A stretch of DNA of 64,000 nt, from NCBI GenBank assembly GCA_000149265.1, contig CH002797.1:107086-171085 (forward strand), given 5' to 3'. A model generated the notes under the pieces. The model had not been told where the DNA came from. It saw only the letters and a program-made list of their open reading frames with translations, and did no database searches. How positions within the stretch are numbered: the first letter of the stretch is position 1; each line of letters begins with the position of its first letter. Made by a program: the position numbers and the translations under genes. Below, one piece after another: positions 35,282-46,406 of the stretch. Source of the DNA: Ciona savignyi. Its lineage: Eukaryota; Chordata; Ascidiacea; Phlebobranchia; Cionidae.

Positions 35282-35975
35282 CTTGGTAATCGATTCTTCC
35301 ATCCCCATCCTTGTCAGCTTCCTTCATCATGGCTGAGACCTCCTCATCCGTGAGCGGTTCTCCAGTTCCCTGCATCACATACTTCAGCTCCTCCCATTCA
35401 ATGTGGCCGCTTCCGTCCTGCCCACAGAAGAACATAGATGAGTATGACATTAATCGAATATCGTTGCTCGGTCAGTAAACAACCTATGTTTAATTAACAG
35501 TTTATTTGGCATCGTAATTTTTATTTTGTTAATAACGTAAACGCCGTTCACACACTGGCAATCGTCAGATCATCTCGCGCCCATCGTCTGGTTACCCAAG
35601 CTCTTGTAGTTTGTTTTGTATGAATATGACTTTTATTTAATTTTGGTAAATCATATAAGGTTTAAAACGAACTTATAAAAATATTTATATTTAACTTGGT
35701 AAATTATATTAGTCCATTGCGTTCAGACAATGAACGTCAAGTGCATTGGCGGAAAACACAAGAGACCAGCTATTCGAAACGAAAACCCATAAGCTAAAAT
35801 GCAGTCAGACTTATAGCTTCGACAACTTCAAATATTAATTCGTGTAAGAAATTCCTCATGGGCAGCCTATATCTTATCAAAGACTCTAAAAGCATTCGCC
35901 AACTCTTGATTTCTCGAACACTCGGTCTCTCTTTGATTCACGACATCAGCTATTTTCGTTTGTCCTCGTGCTGCA
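35282..35975 (-). pseudogene. EF-hand gene fragment (duplicate of the 55.6-56.2 kb exons)
   Basis: The exon 35417-35282 is intact and nearly identical in protein to 55727-55592 ([20 protein letters not shown] replaces Y). The partner exon upstream (about 35870-35975) keeps ELANAFRVFDK but its donor reads AAG-ATATAG instead of AAG-GTATAA, so splicing should fail. No N-terminal exon exists nearby; FUT8-derived duplicate sequence begins at about 36046. Probably a truncated duplicate. Confidence 0.75.
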
Positions 35976-36045
35976 ATGTTATGTATTTTCACCAAGAACA
36001 ATTTCAAACCCTTTCTAGTCACAATAAACGCATTTTAAACTAGAT

Positions 36046-36865
36046 AGTTCGTGTTAGCCACCACTATTTATAAAACCAATTATCACCGTAAACTATATGT
36101 TTCTGCAAGCAGAACAATGGGTTCCCGAGTTACCAATCCAAACTGTATGTTTTGGGAATGAAGTATTTACGTTGGTAAAGACAAAAAATAATAAAAACAA
36201 TTAAAAAATGATTTCATTTCCTAAATGTTCAACTCTATGGAAACAAGGCGATGTCTGTCGGACATGACACAAAAATAAAATAAACAGAGTAAAATCAAAA
36301 AGTAATCCCTTCGGATTCAAGCCGTAATAAGCATTATTTCCTTACTTTTCCAACGGTTCAAAAAGTCTTTTAAAATGATCCAAGATAGATTTCGTGTCGT
36401 TCGGTCGTTTTATTAACATTTCTGTTTGATGGCGGAATAATTCCTTAAGCTGGAGAGCCGTTTGCAAAGAATTTCTAATTAACAGTTTGCTCTTTTCATT
36501 AAAGTCCAGATTATTTTTGTTGCCATCCTTTTCCGGGGGCTGAGTGTGTTTGGTTTCCACAATATGCTGGGTTGTCGTGGGTTGATTTGTTGTCGTGGGG
36601 GTTGTAACTTTGGTCTGCCGCAATTGTGCCGCACTTGTTGTTGTGTCAAGGACGGTCTTTTCGCGCAGTTTCACAATTATCTTCCCATTATCGTATCTGT
36701 GGAAAGAAGATGGCGTCGATTACACAGATGTAGATATTGCTTTGTGTTGATGCTTTGATTGTATCGTGACAGTTGAATTATTTTCACGCATATTCTCCGT
36801 TTAATTCTTTACATATACAGTGCATGGTCACAGTGCACAATACACACGTATGCGCCAAACTTATT
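36046..36865. repeat. Segmental duplication from the FUT8-like gene, copy A
   Basis: Matches 45340-46180: atagttcgtgttagccacc, the ggttcccgagttacc block, and all of FUT8-like exon 2 plus flanks. The match resumes at 38407-38585 (to 46180-46375) and at about 40840-40970 (to 46800-46920). In between are two mobile elements and some unmatched sequence. FUT8-like exon 1 was not found in this copy. Confidence 0.85.
36346..36696 (-). pseudogene. Orphan duplicate of FUT8-like exon 2
   Basis: An intact 116-codon exon with acceptor ag (36698-36697) and donor GTAAGG (36345). It encodes a Thr-rich stem (KVTTPTTTNQPTTTQHIVET) and LKELFRHQTEMLIKRPNDT. It differs from the in-gene exon by roughly ten residues. 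It lies about 5 kb beyond the 3' end of the FUT8-like gene, with no other fucosyltransferase exon around it. Its phases (2 in, 2 out) would fit exons 1 and 3 of the real gene. Confidence 0.7.
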
Positions 36866-38406
36866 TATGGGTCCCATTTAAAAAATTGGGACACATATTG
36901 GTTTTGTCCGTTTTTTTTTCGTTTTTTTTCGTCAAACGCTTGACAGGCATGGCATGTCGCCCCGACATCTATCAGAAGGAATAATGGAATCGCAATGAGA
37001 CTTCGCCATTTGTTAGACAACATGGTCTAGATGAACAGAAACCAACATTTTGGGAGGGAAATAAAACCAGGGGAATTCCCCTGGGACGTTAAAAACCAAA
37101 ACGCTATTTTTTTCTAAAATAATAGCTATTTTGGGCATAGCGCTTGAACGACAGCTCCAATTTGAATCAAATTTGGTGAAATGTAAGTGCATTAGTCACT
37201 GATTTAACACTTAGAAGAAATTAAAAATTTACCTAGGGAAATACCCTAAACAATAAGATTTTGTTCTCAAATCATGATTGTGACAAGCACGCCATGTCGC
37301 CCCGACATACATCTGAAGAAATAATGGAATCGCAATGAGACTTCGCCATTTGTTAGACAACATGGTCTAGATATACAGAAACCAAAATGTTGGGTGATAA
37401 ATTCAGGGGAATTCCCCCGGAACGTTACAAACCAAAACGGTATTTTTTTCTAAAAAATGTGACTTTTTTGGACATAGCGCTTGAACGGAGGTTACAATTT
37501 AAATAAGATTTGTGGAATATAAGTGCATTAGGCACTGATTTAACACTTCGAAGAAATAAAAAAAGTACTTAGGGAAATACCCTAAAAATAAGATTTTGTT
37601 CTCAAATCATGATTGTGACAAGCATGCCATGTCGCCCCGACATCTACCAAAAGGAGTAATGAAATCGCAATGAAAATTTGACATTTGTAAGAGAACATAA
37701 TCTAGATACGAAGAAACCCAAATTTTGGGAAAAGAATCAAGGGGAATTCCCCTGAGACGTTAAAATCCAAAAGGTTTTTTTTCCAATAAATTAGCTTTTT
37801 GGGACATAAAACGCTTGAACGGCTGCTCTAATTTTGATCAGATTTGGCGAAATGTTGGACTATTAGACACTTTGTGCCAATTAAAAGAAAGAAAACATTT
37901 ACTTAGGGTAATTACGTTGAAAACGACGATATGTTCCTGAATTATGATTGTGACAGGCATGCCATATCGCACTGACAAATCAGACAAGGAGTCGACAAAT
38001 CAAAGTAAAAGTTTAAGAATTGTTACATAACATGACCCACATATGTAAAACCAGAAACTTATCTACTAAACCTAGGGGAATTCCCTGAAACCATTAAAAA
38101 CTAAATCGGGCTGTTTTGGCAATTTAGCTTCATTTCACTTCAGCGCTTGAAAAGAAGGTTTAATTGAAAACATTTGTGGTGAAAATGTTCGTAAATTTAA
38201 GACGTTTATTCGTTTTTAACTACACATGGAAAAGAAGTTTGGTTTGATAACTCTGGGACCCATGCGTTTATGCTTGCAGAAACAAACTATATATACTCGG
38301 TGTATAAAATACAAATTGTGGTTAGGGACCCTGTAGCATGAGTATATGGCCTACAACATGTGGTTTACAAATAGTGGTGGTTAAACACGTGGTTGACACT
38401 CTCTAG
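36866..38406 (+). mobile_element. Satellite-bearing element, copy 1 (four ~337-bp units)
   Basis: Begins TATGGGTCCCATTT with a hairpin (GTCCCA...TGGGAC) and ends ACACTCTCTAG. A palindrome-like ttaaacacgtggttga lies just before the end. Inside are four direct units, marked by catgtcgccccgacat at 36953, 37293, 37628 and (diverged) 37963. Each carries a ggggaattcccc palindrome. The flank TTATT is repeated (36861-36865 and 38407-38411). The FUT8-like paralogue at 46180 is uninterrupted, which supports the ends. Confidence 0.8.
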
Positions 38407-38585
38407 TTATTAATAACTTCTAATGTCCCCAATAATCTGCACAATGTTACCAGGATAGTAGATCTGTGTAATAAACGTCAAGACCGCAGTTTCATGAATA
38501 ACGGATTTGTAAGATAACGAAATAATAATTCATATGGAAAATGCACAGTAACCACCACGATATAACACATATACTACAATATAAA
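38407..38585. repeat. FUT8-like intron sequence between two mobile elements
   Basis: Matches 46180-46375 (taataacttctaatgtcccc, acaatgttaccaggata, gataacgaaataataattca). It shows that the large apparent palindrome of 36.9-40.6 kb is two separate insertions in opposite orientation, and not a single foldback element. Confidence 0.8.
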
Positions 38586-40646
38586 CTAAAGAGAGTTTCA
38601 ATCACGTATTTAACCACCACTGTTTGTAAAACACATGTTGTATGCCATATAATTATGCTACTGCTACAGGGTTCCTAATCACATTTTGTGTCTTATACAA
38701 TGAATATGAAGTTTTTTTTTTTTTTTTTTTTTTTTTGAATATACGTATGCCATATATTCATGCTACAATGTCCCTAACCACAATTTGTATTTTATACACT
38801 GAGTATGTACTTTGTTTCTGCAAGCATAAACGCATGGGTCCCATAGTTATCAGACCAAACTTCTTTTCCATGTGTAGTTGAGAAAAGAATAAACGTCTTA
38901 AATATACAATCATTTAACCACAACTGTTTTAAGTTAAAGCTTTTTTTTAAGCGGGGGGGTAAAATAGAGCTAAATTTTCAAAATACCCCGATTTCATGGT
39001 TTTTGGGAAGTCCCCTGGGTTTAGTGAATAATTTTCTGTTTTACATATGTGGGTCATGTGATGTAACAATTCTTAAAGTTTTATTCCGATTTATCGACTC
39101 CTTGTTGGATATGTCAGTGCGATATGGCATGTCTGTCACAGTCATAATTCAAGATCGTATTTTCGTTTTTAAGGGAATTACCCTAAGTAAATGTTTTCTT
39201 TCTTTTAATGAATTGACTAAGAGTGTTTAATGGTCTAACATTTTACCAAATCTGATCAAAATTAGAGCAGCCGTTCAAACGCTATGCCCCAAAAAGATAA
39301 TTTATTAAAAAAATGTTTTGGTTTTTAACTCTCAGGGGAATTCCCCTGGATTCATTACCCAAAAGTAAAGTTTCTGCAATTTAGACCATGTTCTCTTACA
39401 ANNNNNNNNNNNNNNNNNNNNNNNNNNNNNNNNNNNNNNNNNNNNNNNNNNNNNNNNNNNNNNNNNNNNNNNNNNNNNNNNNNNNNNNNNNNNNNNNNNN
39501 NTTCCATTTCTCTTTTTAGTAGATGTCGGGCGCCATGCCATGCATATGTTGCTATTATGATTTGAGAAAAAAAAATATTTTTTAGGGTATTTTATTAGGT
39601 AATCTTTTTTATTTGTTTTAAGTGTTAAATCAGTGACTAATGCACTTACATTCCACCAAATCTGCTTAAAATTGGAGAATCTGTTTAAGCGCTATCCCGT
39701 AATTATAGCTATTTTTTAAGAAAAAAATACGGTTTTGATTTTTGAGGTCTCAGAGGAATTTCCCTAAATTTACTACCCACAATTTTGATTTCTGCACATC
39801 TAGACCATGTTGTCTAACAAATGTAAAATTTTATTTGCGATTCCATTACTCCTTTTGGTAAATGTCGAGGTGAAATGGCATGCTTGTCACAATCCTGATT
39901 TGAGAACAAAAACCTATTTTTGGGGGTATTTTCCTAAATAATTTTTTTATTTTTTTAGGTGTTAAATAAGTGACTAATTACTTACATTCCACCAAATCTG
40001 ATTAAAATTGGAGCAGCCGTTCAAGCGCTATGCCCAAAAAAACTAAAAATTTTGAAAAAAAATACCGTTTTGATTTTTCACCCCCCAGGGGAATCCCCTT
40101 AGGTATATTACCCAAAATTTTGGTTTCTGCTTATCTAGACCATGTAATCTAACAAATGACAAAGTTTCATTGCGATTCCGTTATCCTTTCTGGTAGATGT
40201 CGGAGCCACAATCCATGGTGTCACAATCTTAAGTTAGAAACATATCTTTATATTTATGGTATTTACCTAGGTTAATATTTTGTTTCTTCTAATTGGTAAC
40301 GCAGTGGCTAACACTCTACTATTTTACCAAATCTGGTCAAAATTGGAGCAGCCGTTCATGCGCTATGCCTAAAAACGCTAAAATTTTGGGAAAAAATACC
40401 GTTTTGGTTTTTCACCTCCCAGGGGAATTCCCCTAATTATATTACCCAAAATTTTGGTTTCTGCTCATCTAGACCATGTGATCTATCAAATCACAAAGTT
40501 TCATTGCGATTCCCTTATCCCTTCTGGTAGATGTCGGGGCCACAAGCCATGTCTGTCAAGCGTTTGACGAAAAAAAAAGAAAAAAAAGAAAAGAAAAAAA
40601 ACGGTCAAAAACAATATGTGTCCCAATTTTTCAAATGGGACCCATA
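38586..40646 (-). mobile_element. Satellite-bearing element, copy 2 (about five units, inverted)
   Basis: Begins CTAAAGAGAGTTTCAATCAC and ends AAATGGGACCCATA, the reverse of copy 1. Diverged unit marks appear near 39119, 39530, 39866, 40199 and 40536. The first spacing includes the 100-N gap, so unit number is approximate. The left part also has an internal duplication around a 22-base poly-T run (38714-38735). Confidence 0.78.
39402..39501. other. Assembly gap, 100 N
   Basis: Undetermined bases inside the satellite array, the kind of place where assemblies collapse. Confidence 1.
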
Positions 40647-40969
40647 ATTACTAACTATGTCTTGGGTTGGAGGAATATCATACTTTTGCACTGAATTAGG
40701 ATAATATGTTGTAGTAACAAAAATGCTGCATGTTTAAGATCTAATGCTCTTGGGAAGAAAATGTTCAGCCCGAAAGGAGTTATTTTCACCAAAGAGTTAA
40801 CAAGGATTTATCAAGGGTTATCTTTATCGAAAGTAAGCAAGGAAATCACTAAAATATATCGCAAATAGCACAATAGTTAATAATGGGACAAAAAAGAAAA
40901 ATGAAGAAAGCCGATCAGAAAAAATCCAAAAAATTGAAAAACCGAAACAATTTAAAACTTCATGTAAAG

Positions 40970-41140
40970 AACCCAGCGGATTAATGGGTTCTACTAAATT
41001 GACGGAACGTGTCTATCATACACAACACACTGCAATAGCTCCGGTAACCCGACGATGGGCGCGAGGTGATCTGACGATTGCCCATGTGTTAACCCCCTTG
41101 GTTTTTCCATTCACGAAGATAAACATGAATATCCTATTCT
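40970..41140 (+). mobile_element. SINE 3' part
   Basis: Starts in the middle block (aacccagcggattaatgggt) and runs to cattcacgaagataaacatg and the tatcctatt end. The tRNA-like head is absent. Confidence 0.8.
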
Positions 41141-41180
41141 AACATAAGTTTAAAAATCTCTGAATAACATTGTTCTCCAG

Positions 41181-41333
41181 GACCTCATGAAACGCGATCT
41201 GAAAACCCAAGATGCAATCGAACAGGAAAAAGGACGACTTGTCAAGTTCACAGAGGAGAAGAACAATGAGATATTGTCGTATAACAATCAGCTCGCCCAG
41301 TTGCAAACCCGGCTTGACCAAGCTCAGAGCTAA
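41181..41333 (+). CDS. Coiled-coil terminal exon of an unidentified gene
   Basis: A 50-codon plus-strand exon preceded by a good acceptor (tgttctccag) and followed by a stop (41331-41333) and AATAAA at 41393. The protein DLMKRDLKTQDAIEQEKGRL ... KNNEILSYNNQLAQLQTRLD is a heptad-patterned coiled coil and looks like real coding sequence. No upstream exon could be linked to it on the plus strand. It may be the 3' end of a gene whose other exons I missed, or a captured fragment. Confidence 0.4.
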   Translation, partial: DLMKRDLKTQDAIEQEKGRLVKFTEEKNNEILSYNNQLAQLQTRLDQAQS

Positions 41334-41594
41334 GCTGTGAAATGGGAAGCAAGTGGACTCACATACAGGTAGATATTCGTATTTAATATTACAATAAAGA
41401 AATCAGTTATGCCCAACAAAGTTATTGTATCAATATCAATTAATTTTACCTAAAAAATACTGCTTGGTGAAATTAATCTAAATATACACATATGTGTATT
41501 TAATTTTTTAATTGCATTTAAATTTCCAAATTACATTAACGTAGTTGTATTACAATATAAGTTATAACGTTTATCCTAAATAGTAAAGTGTAAG

Positions 41595-41760
41595 GGGTGT
41601 TATCACACAGGTGATTGTCAGATTACCTCGCACTCATTGTTAGGCTACCAGAGCTACTGTTGTGCATGATTAAGATGTTGCTACTGTTGAACAGAACATC
41701 TGGTTCATCCAATGTTTGTGAAGTACATGGCATAAGTACACATTCAACCAATCCGTGGTT
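41595..41760 (-). mobile_element. Degenerate SINE copy
   Basis: ggggtgttatcacacaggtg, then attgtcagattacctcgcac and ggctaccagagctactgt match the SINE tail half on the minus strand. Further blocks are strongly diverged. Confidence 0.55.
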
Positions 41761-42088
41761 GGTTTTGATCCTAAATAATTGGGCTCCATAATGACCACCC
41801 ATGCTCCTGCCAATTGGGTAAACATGCTGTGACCAAACTAAAGTCCGAATCAACAGAAATATTAACTGTTTATGATATGAGATGCTGGTTTGGTGTAAAA
41901 TCAAAGGTTTAGTTATTTTTTGGTTTCAACAATGAAAACACGAAGCGGGACTTTTGGTAAAAAGTTGGATATATTGAAAAATTGCACTACAGGGGCCTGT
42001 AGATGCTGAGCAGCTGCAGGATGCTCCACACGATGCTGATTATAGAACACTTATATCAATAAACAAGCAGATCCTTGTGTCTGTTGGG

Positions 42089-45000
42089 TCACAGTAGTCC
42101 ATAAGTATTGTATGGAGCTGGAATGAGAACTTCCTTTACTTTATGCGCTGGGAACAAACCATGCAGATGAGTTCGTCGGTTGTACCCGCCGATGAGGTAG
42201 CCATGCTCCATGAAGAACATGACTTGAAGATCATCGCCGACTCTCAATTCAATTTCGCAAGTCCATTTCCTCATGTGAGCGAAATATTCGCGCCCTTGTG
42301 TGTTATTGCACATGGCGGATGGGGGTGGCTTGTGGTCCATGGTCGCTACTTTCTTGTGGCCGATTTCTCCCCAGTAATTATAGGAATCATCCAGGTTTGC
42401 GATACTGAACGTCGGGTCCATGGGCAATGTTTGTCGCAGTTCATAAATCGTCCTTCCAACCTGAAAAATAAAGTTTTAAACAAAAAGGGAATAAATGGTG
42501 CAGGTTTGTACTGTTTATGTCAACTTTAATTGAGTTGCTTTGATTTAAAAGATTAAATTCCACAACATTGAAGAAGTTGGTCCAATAACAGATGACGGTT
42601 CTCCAAATATTCAATGATCGCGCGAATTGCAATTTTTTTACCGAGCCAAGTTTTGCACCCACGATGGGCTCGTGTATGGGTCCCGTTAACCATTCGGCCA
42701 CACGGCCGTACGCAAATCGCCCCTTTTTTATTTATTTAATTATTAAATTTTTTTACCAGGTTAAGTTTTGAACCCAAGATTGGCTCGTCCCTTACACCGT
42801 TTTTTTTATATATAGTTGGCATGTGTATTGACCACGTTAATCTTTAGTCCACACGACCGCACCACAAATAGTAACTCACGTTCGAAGAGAGAGTGACCAC
42901 GATGAAATCGCTATCTTTCAACGCAAGTATGTCGTACAATATGCCCGCTAGTGCGGCGCTGCTGGATCGGTTCTGGGGATTCCCCGATGATTTCCTAGGA
43001 GCAGTGACGAACGTGTAGCTCGGGTACCTGAGTGGTGAATAACATTTGTTCAACCGCGATAGTGGGTAGTGACGTCACATACTTGGTATTCGCCTCTTTG
43101 ATCACTTCCGGTTCGTCTGTGGCGAGATAAACACGTCGGATCACTTTATCGCCGGGATGGCGCATCTCATAACGGTCGAACCACCGGATCACGTGGTCCA
43201 TGTACCGTTCCAACGCTAGGGGGGGTGCTTCGGTATGTTTGTCGGTTCGTCTCACGTGGATACTGCGGGGAGAGAAGCGTGAGAATATCGATCCGTGGTT
43301 TGGTGTTTAAATTCCGCGACTACAAGTGAGGCGCATCAGGGCTCCATGCTGTGGCCATCATGACATGGTACGGTCGTGTGGCCGAATGGTTAACGCGACC
43401 TATACATGTACCAAATCACATACAAACACGGTCGTGTGGCCGAATGGTTAACGCGACCGATACATGTACCAAATCACATACAAACACGGTCGTGTGGCCG
43501 AATGGTTAACGCGACCTATACATGTACCAAATCACATACAAACACGGTCGTGTGGCCGAATGGTTAACGCGACCGATACATGTACCAAATCACATACAAA
43601 CACGGTCGTGTGGCCGAATGGTTAACGCGACCGATACATGTATCCAAATCACATACAAACACGGTCGTGGGGACGATTTCATTATGGGTTCGAAACTAAG
43701 CCCGATAAAAATATCTTCTATTAGTGTTCAATTGTAAACTAAATAATATGTTTAAATGTTTCACCGAGTAAAATTTCCATGTGCGCCGGTAATAAGCGAC
43801 AACTTCTCTAAAAGTCATAATGACTTTATGGTGCTCAATAAAATAAATATGCTGCTAAGCATGGCAAATGGTACGATATGTATGAGCATCTATATAAGCT
43901 AATGTGTTTGTACTCAACGGGCGCCAAGCATCAAGCTTGTTCCGCTGATTATCACTGTTACAACAGTCAAACCATGTGATTTACACAATCGTGTTAACTG
44001 TCGTTACCTCTCAAACGTCATACCCGTTTATTTTAACATTAAACTAATAAACACACAGGTCATCAAACTTATTCTTATATGTATGTGATTTCCAGTATAA
44101 TGTTAGAATATGAAAAGCTTACCCCACTATCGGATGATTAAATCTAATCTTCTTTTTAAACGATTCATAATCAGCTAAAGCCGATTTTTGTAGCCGAAGA
44201 AAATAACTTATGACGTGTCCTGTCCACCAAACTTTGGGATCAGCGTGTACACGTTGTATGCGTGGTAGTATCCTATCCGGGACTGTCCCGGGCCTGAATA
44301 GTGGGTGGCTCGTGAATGGACCAGTTATATTGAACGTTACCACCTCCTGTGTTCCTATAGTGGTCAAGTTGCCGAAGAGAGCTGTGACAAACACATATAT
44401 TATGCGACCGGTTAGCTTGGTATAGGTTAGTACGGCGCATTTTAAGGCGAAAGGTTGCAAGTTTGAAACTGGTCAGCTAGTCGGTTGTGTCCTTGGGCAA
44501 GGCACTTTACGGACATTGCCTGAACCCAGCGGATTAATGGGTTATACTAAATTAATAAAACGTGTAAATCATACACAACGCACTGCAATAGCTCCGGTAA
44601 CCCGACGATGGGCGCGAGGTGATCTGACGATTGCCCGTGTGTTAACCCCCTTGGTTTTCCCATTCACGGGGATAAACATGAATATATCCTGCCCCCGACC
44701 CCTATATGCACGTAACTTATAATAATCCCACTCACGCTTCCAGTGGATAGCTTGCGCAAAATTAGTTCTATTGACGCAAGTGTCGCTGGCATATTTGAAC
44801 GTGGACCCCAACCCGGGATAAGTGGTTTGTTGGTTCAAGTCATACTGCATTGATCGTCCTTCACCAACCGCTAGGAACATACACGATCCGTAGTCGTGCA
44901 TCATACATCCAAACCCGCACGTTTTGTGTATGACCGAACAATGCAATTTCTTCGCCTTCGCGCAATCCTTTGGATTCTGCAAACAAGATTCAATTGATGG

Positions 45001-46369
45001 ATTAAATCTCTCGTTAAAAATGAGGAAATTACCTGAGATTTGTAGATCATGGTTTGGGCGATTTTATTCAGTTCCTTTATTTCCTCAAGGTCGCCTTTCG
45101 TCAAGATGTTGAGCAGAGTTTCCAAATCGAAGCGAAACGAACTGTGGAAGAATCTTATTTTAGTTTAGTTTAGCAATCAATTATGGTTTAGGTATAATTA
45201 GAAGTGGCCGCTCAACCATCATAAAATAAACAAATATTTATAAAAATTTAAACTATAAGCCTCGAGCAAAAGTTTGCGGGAAAGGTGGTTAAGACAACTT
45301 GGAAATGTCCACGATAAACAAAACTGTATGTGGATAGCTGGATAGTTCATGTTAGCCACCAATATTTCAAACCCCATTTTCACCGTAAACTATATGTTTC
45401 TGCATGCAGAACAATGGGTTCCCGAGTTACCAATCCAAACTGTATGTTTTGGCAATGAAGTATTTGCGTTGGTAAAGACAAAAAAATAATAAAAACAATT
45501 AAAAACGATTTCATTTCCTAAATGTTTAAATTGAATGGAACAAGGCGATGTCTGTCGGACATTCCTGTCACGAGCGTGACACAAAAGAAAAGAAAAGAAA
45601 CAGAGTAACATCAAAACTCGTTCCTTTCGGATTCAAGCCATAACAACTTAGTATTATTTCCTTACTTTTCCAACGGTTCAGAAAGTCGTTTAAAATGATC
45701 CAAGATGGATTTCGTGTCGTTCGGTCTTTTCATTAACATTTCTGTTTGATGGCGGAATAATTCCTTCAGCTGAAGAGCCGTTTGCAAAGACTTTCTAATT
45801 AAGAGTATGCTCTTGTCAGCAAAGTCCAGATTATTTTTGTTGCCATCTTTTTCCGAGGGCTGAGTGTGTTTGGTTTCCACAATATGCTGGGTTGTCGTGG
45901 GTTGAGTTGTTGTCGTGGGGGTTGTAACTTTGGTCTGCCGCAATTGTGCCGCACTTGTTGTCGTGTCAACGACGGTCTTTTCGCGCAGTTTCACAATTAT
46001 CTTCCCATTATCGGTACCTGTGGAAACAAGATGGCGTCGAATACACAAATGTAGATATTGCTTTGTGTGTGATTTTCTATGTTGATTGTATCGTGACAGT
46101 TGAATTATATTCACGCATATCCTTCCTTTAATTCTGTACATATACAGTGCATGGCAGCATTACACGTACATGATCAAGCTTATTAATACTTCTAATGTTC
46201 CCCAAATATTGTACAATGTTACCAGGATATATTTGTGTATTAAATTTTAAGGCAGCAGTTCCATAAATAACAGATTTGTGAGATAACGAAATAATAATTC
46301 ATAAGGATTATGTACAGCGATCATCACGATATAACGCAAATACTACCATATAAATACGACCAAAAAGGG

Positions 46370-46406
<37 letters not shown>

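Larger units (their letters stand above)
29404..36043. repeat. Segmental duplication, copy 1 (carries the hAT insertion)
   Basis: The flank 29404-30067 and the part 34683-36043 match 54005-56180 in the same order and orientation. Landmarks are tgatgcgcattgtctggtga, gcgcaatttccgag, aataggttttaatgag and the EF-hand exon at 35282-35417. The 30068-34674 block missing from copy 2 is the hAT element. Copy 2 in turn has about 170 extra bases at 54467-54640. Confidence 0.88.

Noticed and set aside
36861-40652. A single large foldback transposon
   Set aside because: The centre is host FUT8-intron sequence also present at 46180-46375, so two opposite insertions explain it.
43522-43737. Repetitive open frame (GRVAEWLTRPIHVPNHIQ)
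   Set aside because: A translation of the 58-bp tRNA-like tandem array, not a gene.
44569-44700. Open frames in SINE copies ([20 protein letters not shown] and similar)
   Set aside because: The same peptide appears wherever the SINE is read in that frame; it is an artefact of the repeat.
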